A stretch of 49,967 bases of DNA. Origin: a virus. Position numbers and translations under genes: made by a program. Positions 22,993 to 31,176 of this stretch are shown piece by piece. The notes below the pieces were generated by a model, which did not search any database, was not told the origin of the DNA, and saw nothing but the letters and a program-made list of their open reading frames with translations. The DNA is taken from IMG/VR virus record IMGVR_UViG_3300047320_000137, positions 1-49,967 of that record; one strand, given 5' to 3'. The first letter of the stretch is position 1. Every line of letters starts with the position of its first letter.

Positions 22993-23384
22993 TGGCAATC
23001 GATACAAACTCAGCCATCGGGCAAGCTCAAACGATTTATAATCAACTCGCCCAATACTTTTCAGATATGCAATCGTATTTGAATAATGGCGGAGCTTGTC
23101 CAGATTTCACGACGTATATTACGTCCATTGATTATTCCGAGCTTCATCGTTTCACCGACCAATCTCAATCGGGTAGTGCAAACTATCCTAATGGCTCTGC
23201 TATCGAGAGCGTTCATCACATCTCTTCGGTGTTGCGTGAATTTGCCCTCCGTACTAAAAACAAAGCTGCATACTATTCAGATGGCGCGGGAGAAGCTACG
23301 GATGAATCCAATTATTATGCAACGCTCAAGACTGCTACTGTCAGTACCTTGAACGGAATCGTTACCCCTGGAGGTGGTATTTAA
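22992..23384 (+). CDS. Unrecognised small baseplate-region protein
   Basis: A 130-residue protein with a helical N-terminus (IGQAQTIYNQLAQYFSDMQSYL) and a Ser/Thr/Tyr-rich second half. No known motif is visible. It overlaps the sigma gene and the gp25-like gene by one base each (TAATG), so it belongs to the baseplate transcription unit. It is possibly a wedge component. Confidence 0.65.
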   Translation: MAIDTNSAIGQAQTIYNQLAQYFSDMQSYLNNGGACPDFTTYITSIDYSELHRFTDQSQSGSANYPNGSAIESVHHISSVLREFALRTKNKAAYYSDGAGEATDESNYYATLKTATVSTLNGIVTPGGGI

Positions 23385-23917
23385 TGGCCGGATTAAACTT
23401 TAATTTCAATCAGCGTATTGGTACTACCTCCAACCTTCCAACTGGCGCAACTTATGATATGCTATTTATTTCATTTCCAGGAGGCTTTCCACAAAGCCAA
23501 CTCGTATTTGAAATAGCAGACACTCCTCGTAAGGTGACCGGACTTCAGAAAGTAGCTCAGATGTTTTTAAAAATCCTGTTTACTCATAAAGGATCTAACG
23601 TCATATTTCCCCAACAGGGAACTTACTTTTCTGATTATGTTGTTAATGCTAATCGTGTAGAAACAACCGATACGACATTAACCTCTGATTTAACTGAACA
23701 GATTACCGACGCTCAAACCCAGTGTCAGTATATTCTTAATACGACTGATTCAGATGTAGCAAGCCAGCTTCAAACCGTGCAATTGCTTGGTATCGACGTT
23801 TCTCAGGAAAGCATTGTTATGTATCTGAGAATTCTCACCAACGCAGGGGCAATGGCTAGTATTTCAGTTCCCTTCCCTCAACTCGATCTCCCTCTTACAG
23901 ATCAAATGCAAACGTGA
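23384..23917 (+). CDS. gp25/gpW-like baseplate wedge protein (putative)
   Basis: A 177-residue protein. The stretch VTGLQKVAQMFLKILFTHKG, then IFPQQGTYF (about residues 51-80), fits the gp25/gpW signature in which a helix and 'LxTxxG..P..GT' loop contribute to the lysozyme-like wedge fold; the catalytic residues of lysozyme are not expected in this family. The remainder is a beta-rich C-terminal extension (LQTVQLLGIDVSQESIVMYLRILTN). It lies directly before the J-like gene, as gp25-type genes usually do in myoviruses. Confidence 0.7.
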   Translation: MAGLNFNFNQRIGTTSNLPTGATYDMLFISFPGGFPQSQLVFEIADTPRKVTGLQKVAQMFLKILFTHKGSNVIFPQQGTYFSDYVVNANRVETTDTTLTSDLTEQITDAQTQCQYILNTTDSDVASQLQTVQLLGIDVSQESIVMYLRILTNAGAMASISVPFPQLDLPLTDQMQT

Positions 23918-23924
23918 TAGGATG

Positions 23925-23967
23925 GTACGTTACATGTGGAAGAATTAAACTACTACAAGTAACGTAC
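23925..23967 (+). promoter_or_regulatory. 9-bp inverted repeat before the J-like gene
   Basis: GTACGTTAC (23925-23933) pairs exactly with GTAACGTAC (23959-23967) around a 25-nt loop, in the 62-bp gap between the gp25-like gene and ATG 23980. There is no T-run, so it is not a standard terminator. It might be an mRNA processing or translation-control hairpin, or an operator. Confidence 0.5.
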
Positions 23968-23979
23968 TGACCTATAACT

Positions 23980-26385
23980 ATGGCAAATTTCTACAGCGTT
24001 TTACCTGGGCTACAGCCCTCCCAACAAGACATCCTGCAAGCTGAACTTTTGGCGAAGCAAATCCTTGAAGCCGCATATCCCGACATGGATCTCCGTGAAG
24101 GTACTGGACTTCGAGATTTGGTGCTTCGCCCTTCGGCCATGCTTCTTGCAGTCGTTCGTGCTGGCATCGATTATTACTTTGCCCAGAACACTATTCAAGG
24201 CGTTGATGACACGACGCCAACAAGCATCGTTGACAACATTCTAAGCAACTGGTTTATTACCCGTAACCTTGGAACCCGTGCTGTTATCAATGCACGTCTG
24301 TACTTTGCACGTCAAAAGAACGTTTCTCTGACTACAGACATTTACTTTTCAACCGATAACGTTTCGAAGTTCTTCCCTCAAGCGGCTGTAACTTTCGCAT
24401 CAGGTTCGCTTACTTACGACGCATTCCAGAATGAGTACTACGTCGACGTCGACCTTATCGCTGAAGCAGAAGGAACTCAGTACAACATCGGTTCTGGCTC
24501 GCTGCTATATTTTTCAAACTTTGACCCGTATTTCCTTCACGCTGAAATTAATTACCTGAAGGATAGTTCAGTTTCGTCTGAGACAAACGAGGAGTTTATT
24601 ACTCGTGCTGAAACTGCTATTTCTACACGTAACCTGATCAATGATCCTTCGATTACAGCGAATCTGCAAAACAACTTTAACTATCTGAATCAGATCGTGT
24701 CTATCGGCATGGGTGATCCAGAAATGATCCGTGACCAAATCCAGGCTGTTTTCACTGGTCAACTTCCGCAGCTCATTACCCAGCTTACCAGCTCAGGTAC
24801 GACTGCTACTGCTACTTTGGCTAATCATGGTTACAATTCAGGCCAAACTGTAACAATTGCTGGCGGTGCTCCGACAACCTACAACGGTTCGTATACGATT
24901 ACTGTAGTCGACACTTCGCACTTCACGTATCAGATGGCTACGGCTGCAACGAACGTAACTGTGCTTCCTACGATTCAGGCTGTGAACTCTCCGTTGCTTA
25001 TCCATAACGGCGGTATGGTCGACGTCTACTGTGGCAACACAATTGCTTCGTCAGTTGTTCAGTTGACTACCGATGCTTTCGGCAATGCTGACCTTACCGG
25101 TGCAGTGTATTCGTTCTCACGTAGTTCTGTGGCTGGTGGTAGCTCGGATGATACGATTCCTGTCAATGCTACGATCTCGGCCACTAGCGCAACGATTGCC
25201 GCTAGTTCAGGTCTTGTTCACGTATCTTCGGTTCAGCATGGCTTGTCTACTGGTCAAACTGTGATGGTTAGCGGAATTGCGCAAACTCTGCCTATTGCAT
25301 CGATTTCCTGCTCTGGTATTACCGTGACCGTGGTTTCGACTGGCCACGGCTTGACTAACGGCACGTCTGTAACTATCTCTGGCGTGACTCCGACTACGTA
25401 CAACGGAACTTATACGATAACTGTTATCGATGCTAATACGTTCATTTACTTCGTAGCCTTTAACATCGCAAGTGCAGGTACTGGCTCGCCAATGCTGATC
25501 GGTAACCCGAGTATTAGCGGAACGTTCAGCGTCAATGTAACCAGCGCTAATGCGTTTGATATTGTTATGCCTGGACTTTGGACAAGTGGATCGGTTACGA
25601 CTACGAATGCGGCAGTGATTCAATACGCGGTTCCATACACGGTTACTAACAAGTACACACAGAGCCAGCTTATCTCGGCAATGACTTGCAGCGGAACTAC
25701 CGTTACTGTGACTGTTCCTAACCACGGCATTACTTCTAACCGGTACGTAACTATTACTGGCGCAACGACTGCTGGCTTTAATGGAACGTGGCTTATTTCT
25801 AATGCTCTTAACAAGGATCAATTCCAATTCACGGTTCCCGTTACGATCAGCGGACCGGCAGGTAATAACGCAGTTGTTAACTCTGTTATTCCTTGGAATG
25901 ATTATGGTTTCAGCTCACGTCAAGACTTGGTAATCAGCTTTGGTTCTCTATATGCAAACCAGACAGCCAGCTTTACGATTAACTATTTTGACAACGTGGA
26001 TAGCGTGCAAAGCTATCTGGAGAACTCAACCAATCGTGTTCTTTGCGGCGATTTACTTGCTCGTGGCTTTAACTTCTATTTGCTTGACCTTACTGTTACG
26101 GCATATAATGGCACAACTCCAGATGCAACTGTAATTACTGACACTGTAAAGACGTTCCTGGCTACGATGAATCCAGGTGATACGCTTATTGTTTCTAACC
26201 TGACTTCATCATTGAATACGGCTGGTATTACCAATATCAAAACACCGATTGGCATTAACTACACGCACTTTACACGTGACCTGATTACCCCTACAACCGG
26301 CTCGATTACTGACTTCCTTGATCCGAATGATAGAACTAACATCTTTATACTGAACACTGTAACAACTAATAACCAAACTGTTTAA
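23980..26385 (+). CDS. Baseplate J-like wedge protein with Ig-like repeat inserts
   Basis: An 801-residue protein. Residues about 20-245 match gpJ/gp47-type wedge proteins (ILEAAYPDMDLREGTGLRDLVLRP, later NEEFITRAETAIS), the part that joins fibres to the baseplate ring. Between about 265 and 630 lie at least four copies of a beta repeat with the core NHGYNSGQTVTI, YNGSYTITVVD and HFTY. The C-terminal part (about 640-780) returns to J-type sequence (VTAYNGTTPDATVITDTVKTFL). The family usually has 300-500 residues, so the repeats are an insert. It follows an intergenic hairpin and is not overlapped by its upstream neighbour. Confidence 0.85.
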   Translation: MANFYSVLPGLQPSQQDILQAELLAKQILEAAYPDMDLREGTGLRDLVLRPSAMLLAVVRAGIDYYFAQNTIQGVDDTTPTSIVDNILSNWFITRNLGTRAVINARLYFARQKNVSLTTDIYFSTDNVSKFFPQAAVTFASGSLTYDAFQNEYYVDVDLIAEAEGTQYNIGSGSLLYFSNFDPYFLHAEINYLKDSSVSSETNEEFITRAETAISTRNLINDPSITANLQNNFNYLNQIVSIGMGDPEMIRDQIQAVFTGQLPQLITQLTSSGTTATATLANHGYNSGQTVTIAGGAPTTYNGSYTITVVDTSHFTYQMATAATNVTVLPTIQAVNSPLLIHNGGMVDVYCGNTIASSVVQLTTDAFGNADLTGAVYSFSRSSVAGGSSDDTIPVNATISATSATIAASSGLVHVSSVQHGLSTGQTVMVSGIAQTLPIASISCSGITVTVVSTGHGLTNGTSVTISGVTPTTYNGTYTITVIDANTFIYFVAFNIASAGTGSPMLIGNPSISGTFSVNVTSANAFDIVMPGLWTSGSVTTTNAAVIQYAVPYTVTNKYTQSQLISAMTCSGTTVTVTVPNHGITSNRYVTITGATTAGFNGTWLISNALNKDQFQFTVPVTISGPAGNNAVVNSVIPWNDYGFSSRQDLVISFGSLYANQTASFTINYFDNVDSVQSYLENSTNRVLCGDLLARGFNFYLLDLTVTAYNGTTPDATVITDTVKTFLATMNPGDTLIVSNLTSSLNTAGITNIKTPIGINYTHFTRDLITPTTGSITDFLDPNDRTNIFILNTVTTNNQTV

Positions 26386-26387
26386 AC

Positions 26388-28589
26388 ATGACTCGTGCTA
26401 ACTTCACAGAAAATGGTCTGAATATCGGCCAGAACCAGACGAACATGACATACCTCTATGGGTTGTCAGACTTCTTCTCGGTTTTGTTCCAGGATACAGA
26501 CAGACTTAACCTGATCCTTGAAGCTGGCACAGAGGGCGCTGCAGAGGCTTACAGTAGGTTCCTGCAGCTTACCTCTACTATCAGTCTCGAAACGATCCAG
26601 GAGACTACTGGCTCGTCTATAGAGCTTGTTATCCTCTCTGCTTCCTCAGCAGTGCAAGGACAAGTAAACCTATACACTCTACCCAAAACAATCGTCGATA
26701 GTCGATTCATCGCTAACCGCCCGTTTCTCCCAACCAAACTCCTGGAAGAGAATGTCGACTATCGTCTGGAGCTTGCAACTGACGGAACAGTGAATGTTCG
26801 CTTTGCTGCAGATATCTCCACGATGGGCTTTTCTACAAACACTGATATTAATGGCGTCAAGCAATACGCTATGTGGTTTGTGGATGCTGCGATTGACGAA
26901 AGGCTTATTTCCACGATGTACGGTAATCTCATTGGCGTTGCTCCTGAGAATTCTACCGACACGTTCTACAACTTCGTCTTCGGCCTTTATTACGTCTATG
27001 TAAACGGACCAACGCTTGATCTGGTTCGTAAAGGTCTAAACCTTGTTTTAGGTATGCCTCTGGCTCGTGCAGATGAAACGGTTCTCGACGTTCGTAACTA
27101 TTTACAGACTGACGAGTATATCGTTATTACTGACCAGAACCAGTACGTGATTCCCTTTGGTATTCAGCCGACTGTGAACCCAGGCGATAGCATCGTAACA
27201 GGCCAGGAACTTGCACAGTGGGTCGAGATCCAGGACTATCTGAGCGATGGTGAATGGTGGATTAACCTGCAAATACCGGCCTCAGTTATTCCCCAACTTC
27301 CTGCTGGTCAAAAGGACAGATACGCTACTACAGGTAGTCACTTCGATTACCTCATGCAGAACTATCTGAAGAAACACACGTTCCTGGTTAACGTGAAGGT
27401 TGATTCGTTCAAGAACATTCAGACCTTCCAGCAGTTATCTGACATCATCAACAAAGTCAAGCCTACGTATACGCAGCCAATCTATGTGTGGTCTGTGACC
27501 TCGATAGAAGAAGACCTTACGTTGACTGATGATTTGGCTACGTACCGTGTAGACCCAAGTCGTTGCGAAAAGATTCAATGGCCTATCGCCCGTTTCCACA
27601 GAGATAATATTACTGACCCTATTATGCGTGGTTGCCCGACATTCTTACGTTCGAACGTTCCAATGTGGGTTACAAAGATTCTTGGTACAGATCCGCTTAT
27701 CAATGGTACGCCTTTGACTGCGAACGGCGGAAGCGTGGTTGGATATATCAACCCTCAAGCACAGTTCCGTACCAATACGGCCATTGAAACTGGCTGGCTT
27801 ACTGCAATGATGCAACGTAACCATGACCAGATCCACGTACGTAGAAACATGGTTGGCTTTAATCGTTCAACAGGTGATGTATCCCTGGCTAATGGCAAGG
27901 CTGTGTCGTGGTATGCGCAACCTGCTGGAATGAAAGTAATTCCCCTCTACATCACCAAGCAATACGATGTAGCGAACAAATGTATTAATACCGGTTCGGA
28001 TGTACCGCCATTAGCGCAATGGGTTTTCAAGCTGTTCGATCCTTCATCAGGGTCTCAGGCTATTAACACCTTCGCGGTTAATGACAGCGGTACATCAAAT
28101 ACTATCAGCCCGTTGGCTACGTATTTCAACCAGCTATTTTTTAGAGACCCCGCAGTGGGATACCTGGGGGCGCTTATTTCAGAGTTAGGTATGCAGTCAA
28201 CGTATGCCCCTACTGCTGCCGATATTACCGTAGCAGATTACCTGCTTGGCGTTCGTATTCTAGAAGATACAGTTGGAATTTATTGGGTAACGGCTAATCA
28301 GGACGTAGTTGCACCGCAGTACTTCCCAGTTGCGGAAATGGATAGCGCTATTATTACTTATGGAATGCCTTTGACCAGAGGCCATTCCGGCATTGGCACG
28401 CCTATCTATACGCTTCGTGGGGGCGGTGACTTGGGCTATAATAATGTAGTCAGCGACATTAATGCGGCTGCTATCGAGAATTCGACAGGCGACGTTATTG
28501 TTCCAAATACTTACACTGATAAATATAATTCAAACGTGACCATTACTCGTGGTGGCACGGTTATTACTCACGCACAAGAACTACTATGA
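26388..28589 (+). CDS. Large baseplate structural protein
   Basis: A 733-residue protein following the J-like gene, in the position of gpI-type or gp7-type wedge components. It begins with MTRANFTENGLNIGQNQTNM and has a mostly alpha/beta globular sequence with aromatic-rich segments (FYNFVFGLYYVYVNGPTLDLV). Residues about 230-330 resemble a loop-rich attachment domain. No enzymatic motif is seen. It is almost contiguous with the preceding gene (2 bp gap, no Shine-Dalgarno), so it depends on coupling. The exact baseplate role is an inference. Confidence 0.75.
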   Translation: MTRANFTENGLNIGQNQTNMTYLYGLSDFFSVLFQDTDRLNLILEAGTEGAAEAYSRFLQLTSTISLETIQETTGSSIELVILSASSAVQGQVNLYTLPKTIVDSRFIANRPFLPTKLLEENVDYRLELATDGTVNVRFAADISTMGFSTNTDINGVKQYAMWFVDAAIDERLISTMYGNLIGVAPENSTDTFYNFVFGLYYVYVNGPTLDLVRKGLNLVLGMPLARADETVLDVRNYLQTDEYIVITDQNQYVIPFGIQPTVNPGDSIVTGQELAQWVEIQDYLSDGEWWINLQIPASVIPQLPAGQKDRYATTGSHFDYLMQNYLKKHTFLVNVKVDSFKNIQTFQQLSDIINKVKPTYTQPIYVWSVTSIEEDLTLTDDLATYRVDPSRCEKIQWPIARFHRDNITDPIMRGCPTFLRSNVPMWVTKILGTDPLINGTPLTANGGSVVGYINPQAQFRTNTAIETGWLTAMMQRNHDQIHVRRNMVGFNRSTGDVSLANGKAVSWYAQPAGMKVIPLYITKQYDVANKCINTGSDVPPLAQWVFKLFDPSSGSQAINTFAVNDSGTSNTISPLATYFNQLFFRDPAVGYLGALISELGMQSTYAPTAADITVADYLLGVRILEDTVGIYWVTANQDVVAPQYFPVAEMDSAIITYGMPLTRGHSGIGTPIYTLRGGGDLGYNNVVSDINAAAIENSTGDVIVPNTYTDKYNSNVTITRGGTVITHAQELL

Positions 28590-29095
28590 CAGATTTTTTG
28601 AAACGAATTTTTAAAGGCTTGAAGTTCCGTAACACTATGGAACTCGAAGGGGTTCTTAAGGCAGAGCTAGTATACGCAGATGGACGCAGGGAACTCGCTT
28701 TCGAAGAGAAAAATCTTATTGTGCTAACGGCCAAACAAGTTCTTTTGAGTAGCCTATACGTGGCTAATCAGACGTCGGATCCAATCGTTACTCTAAATGT
28801 TGGAACTGGCGGATGTATCGATCCACAGGGTCTTTTTCCAAAGCCAGTTAGCCAAGCTATGACTTCGCTTTTTACTCCGCTTTTAAGTGTCCCTACCTCG
28901 TTTACGATTAATAACGCTGCACCTTCCGTCACATTTATTGCCGATGTGGATCAAGGTACAGGCAATGGTCAGCTTATTACAGAGTCAGGGTTATTCAAAG
29001 CATCCGGAAATATGTTTAATATAAAGACGTACCCTGGCATACCTAAGACGACAGAATTTTCCATCCACTACGAGTGGACTATTCAAATGTCGTGA
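28586..29095 (+). CDS. Putative tail fibre/collar-type protein
   Basis: A 169-residue protein overlapping the preceding gene by ATGA. The sequence VYADGRRELAFEEKNLIVL followed by TLNVGTGG and ITESGLFKASGNMFNI resembles the N-terminal domain of tail-collar or adaptor fibre proteins that join a fibre to the baseplate. No catalytic motif is visible. Its last 17 bases overlap the 3' end of the antisense HNH gene, and the plus-strand operon continues at 29684 beyond that gene. Confidence 0.65.
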   Translation: MTDFLKRIFKGLKFRNTMELEGVLKAELVYADGRRELAFEEKNLIVLTAKQVLLSSLYVANQTSDPIVTLNVGTGGCIDPQGLFPKPVSQAMTSLFTPLLSVPTSFTINNAAPSVTFIADVDQGTGNGQLITESGLFKASGNMFNIKTYPGIPKTTEFSIHYEWTIQMS

Positions 29096-29669
29096 TGCCA
29101 TCTGATGTTTTTGATTTTCTCTTAACCCACGCTTCACGTAATTTTTTACGGTGCTCTTCAGAATGAGGCTTACCCTTATTGTGGGGAGTTTTTCCTTTTT
29201 TAGCTTCTGCCATTTTTATTCTTGTTTCTTCTGAAACATTTTGTTTTGCCAAAGATTGTTTCTTTTTTGTCTCTTCGGGCGTAAGCTTACCTTTATTATG
29301 GGGCGGTTTACCTTTCTTAGCTTCAGACATCTTACGTTTGCTTTCTTCTGACTTAGGCTTTCCCTTTTGGAGTTCAGACGACTGTTTCCTAAGCCATCCG
29401 AATACCTTGTTATTTACGCGTTTTCCATTCGGATGCCAAGACATCCCCAATGCAGCATAGAGAATTTGGTAATTACCGGGATGTATTTTCACCAACAACT
29501 GATGAGCCACGTAATGTTCTTCGGCAGTCAGCTTCACCAAATTTTCAGAAGAATCATCTCCTCCCAAGCATCGTGGTAAAATATGATGGACTTCATAGTA
29601 AATTTCATCTTGAAGTTCTCTTGAGCGAGCCTTTAAAATAAGGGTATTGTAGATAGCTTGATAGTTCAT
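29079..29669 (-). CDS. HNH homing endonuclease with NUMOD3-type repeats, antisense in the fibre operon
   Basis: A 196-residue protein from ATG 29669 (the longer reading frame would begin at a TTG inside the opposite-strand gene). His28-His29 in EVHHILPRCLGG, then Asn43 and His52 (EEHYVAHQLL), form the HNH core. After it come at least four NUMOD3-like DNA-binding repeats (KGKPKSEESKRKMSEAKKGK, HNKGK). This is the classical layout of a free-standing phage homing nuclease. It is the only minus-strand gene in the 34-kb structural block, which points to recent insertion. A promoter-like TATGGTATAATC lies just upstream of its start. Confidence 0.9.
   Translation of the reverse strand: MNYQAIYNTLILKARSRELQDEIYYEVHHILPRCLGGDDSSENLVKLTAEEHYVAHQLLVKIHPGNYQILYAALGMSWHPNGKRVNNKVFGWLRKQSSELQKGKPKSEESKRKMSEAKKGKPPHNKGKLTPEETKKKQSLAKQNVSEETRIKMAEAKKGKTPHNKGKPHSEEHRKKLREAWVKRKSKTSDGITTFE
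29634..29640 (+). promoter_or_regulatory. TAAAATA motif upstream of the fibre gene at 29684
   Basis: TAAAATAAGGG, 43 nt before ATG 29684, closely resembles the TAAAATAAGAG copies at 39828 and 42798. It lies inside the antisense HNH gene (its codons 10-12), so the HNH insertion may have kept or supplied a promoter for the downstream fibre genes. Confidence 0.4.
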
Positions 29670-29670
29670 A

Positions 29671-29685
29671 CTAAGATTATACCAT
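29671..29685 (-). promoter_or_regulatory. Candidate promoter for the antisense HNH gene
   Basis: The minus strand reads ATGGTATAATCTTAG, an extended -10-like element (TGGTATAAT) with one mismatch at its first base to the TTGGTATAA family, immediately before ATG 29669. If used as a promoter it would give an almost leaderless message. Confidence 0.4.
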
Positions 29686-30052
29686 GACAGTTTCCTCACA
29701 GCTTCAGATCCAAACGCAACTTGAAGGGGATCAGTATACAATTACTGCCCAGATTTTGCCGGGGGGCTTTTTACCTCAAAATATTTTCCTTTATGAAAAT
29801 ACCGGTACTACCCAGCTTGGTGCTTACTATGGCGTTGCTAATACTGAAGAGTTGACTAGATTTCAAAGCTGGACTGGTTCTGCAATACCTAAATTTGGAA
29901 ATGCTTTTGTTCGATCGAATCAAGCCGTGTTAATAGTAGATGTTCAAACGGATTCAACTTCAATTATACAGAATCTTACAAATAACGTTCAATCATTAAA
30001 TGCAGCCTTGAAGTTGGCCGCTAGTTCTACACAAATAATTACGATTAATTAA
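29684..30052 (+). CDS. Small fibre-region protein
   Basis: A 122-residue protein. The sequence is beta-rich at the start (LQIQTQLEGDQYTITAQILPGG) and ends in a helical stretch (IIQNLTNNVQSLNAALKL) that could form a trimeric coiled coil. This composition suits a small fibre hinge or connector. It starts at the first ATG after the HNH gene on the opposite strand and ends 2 bp before the next gene. No family name is recognised. Confidence 0.65.
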   Translation: MTVSSQLQIQTQLEGDQYTITAQILPGGFLPQNIFLYENTGTTQLGAYYGVANTEELTRFQSWTGSAIPKFGNAFVRSNQAVLIVDVQTDSTSIIQNLTNNVQSLNAALKLAASSTQIITIN

Positions 30053-30054
30053 CT

Positions 30055-30834
30055 ATGACAACATCAACTCGTCTATACGGAAACAACTGCAAAACGACAC
30101 TAGCGTCTTCAGTTCAACCGACCGATACGACAATCCAGGTTGCTAACGCATCGCTTTTCCCGAATCCGACAGCGGGTCAACATTTCTACGTAACGATCGA
30201 TACCGGTTCGACGTACGAAATCATCAAAGTTCTTGGTGTTAGCGGAAACAGTTTCATTAACTGCGTCCGTGGTCAAGAAAGTACTGTAGCTGGTACGTAC
30301 CAAGCTTCGACAAGAATTGAACTTCGTGTAACAGCAGGTAACTACGCCTCGTTTGCACGACTGCAGGATCGTGTAGCCCCTATCGGTAGTCTTGATCTTC
30401 TATCAGCGCCGGGCGCTTCCGATTCTAATAGCTACGTTACAGGCACGACTGATGACGGTGGTAACTCCATTCTTGCATATACGAATGGCACATCGGGAAT
30501 CTGGAACTTTACAAATTATCCGACGACTCTTACGTCAGGAACACTAGCAGCTATCGGTACTACTACATCGATGTCGATTACCAATGCTTCTACGATTTTG
30601 AATCAACCGTTCTCCGGTAAGTACATCGTTCAGTTTATTACTGGTGCTAACGCAGGGCTTGTACGTGCAGTTACTTCAGTATCGGGCAACACGATAAACT
30701 GGGCAACGACATTGCCTAATGTTCCGGCTGCATCTGACGGGTATCAAATTTACCAAAGCGAAGTATCGAACCTCAACGCTTTGAACATTGCTGCAAACAA
30801 CGGACTGATTTACGCAATTCTACTTGGTTCATAA
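30055..30834 (+). CDS. Tail fibre protein (N-terminal adhesin domain type)
   Basis: A 259-residue protein. The N-terminus has the fibre signature seen in many phages: NNCKTTLASSVQPTDTTIQV, an FPNPTAGQHFYVTI strand, EIIKV, then GNSFINCVRGQESTVAGTY (about residues 9-90). That domain attaches fibres to the baseplate. The rest is Ser/Thr/Gly-rich beta sequence without enzymatic motif. Its length suggests it is a short fibre or a base segment that other fibre proteins extend. It is followed closely by a 109-residue gene. Confidence 0.75.
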   Translation: MTTSTRLYGNNCKTTLASSVQPTDTTIQVANASLFPNPTAGQHFYVTIDTGSTYEIIKVLGVSGNSFINCVRGQESTVAGTYQASTRIELRVTAGNYASFARLQDRVAPIGSLDLLSAPGASDSNSYVTGTTDDGGNSILAYTNGTSGIWNFTNYPTTLTSGTLAAIGTTTSMSITNASTILNQPFSGKYIVQFITGANAGLVRAVTSVSGNTINWATTLPNVPAASDGYQIYQSEVSNLNALNIAANNGLIYAILLGS

Positions 30835-30838
30835 TTAA

Positions 30839-31168
30839 ATGGCACAGAATTTTAAACACTCAACAAATGGTCTTACCGTAGGCACTTCACGTACTTTGGT
30901 TTATGGCCCGGTTCCTAACGGTACAACTGGCATCGTATTCAGTGGTACCTTTCCGAATATCGACGCTACTAACCATAACATGCACTATCTGACTCTTGAA
31001 AAGTTTGATGGTACGACTTACAACACTGAACTTAATTCCATCCCTATTCCTTGGGGCGGTGCTTCTAAAGCTCCTAAAATCGTATTGAACACAGGAGAAT
31101 CACTCTACGCTACGGCTGACGTAGCGGCAATGATTGGTGTAAGTCTTAGCGTTCTTGAACTTTCATAA
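30839..31168 (+). CDS. Small fibre-associated protein
   Basis: A 109-residue beta-rich protein (NHNMHYLTLEKFDG, APKIVLNTGESLYAT) with no catalytic motif. It is located between two fibre genes with 4 and 8 bp gaps, so it is surely co-expressed with them. Proteins like this are often fibre-tip or adaptor subunits. Unrecognised by name. Confidence 0.7.
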   Translation: MAQNFKHSTNGLTVGTSRTLVYGPVPNGTTGIVFSGTFPNIDATNHNMHYLTLEKFDGTTYNTELNSIPIPWGGASKAPKIVLNTGESLYATADVAAMIGVSLSVLELS

Positions 31169-31176
31169 GGTAAAAC

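Noticed and set aside
25207-25827. A 206-codon minus-strand ORF inside the J-like gene
   Set aside because: It is opposite the repeated beta region of the wedge gene. The Arg/Ser/Asn-rich product reflects the reverse complement of repeat sequence.
29577-29583. Another TAAAATA on the plus strand inside the HNH gene
   Set aside because: It reads through conserved HNH codons (His-Ile-Leu-Pro), lies 100 nt from the next start and lacks the AGRG extension, so chance is likely.
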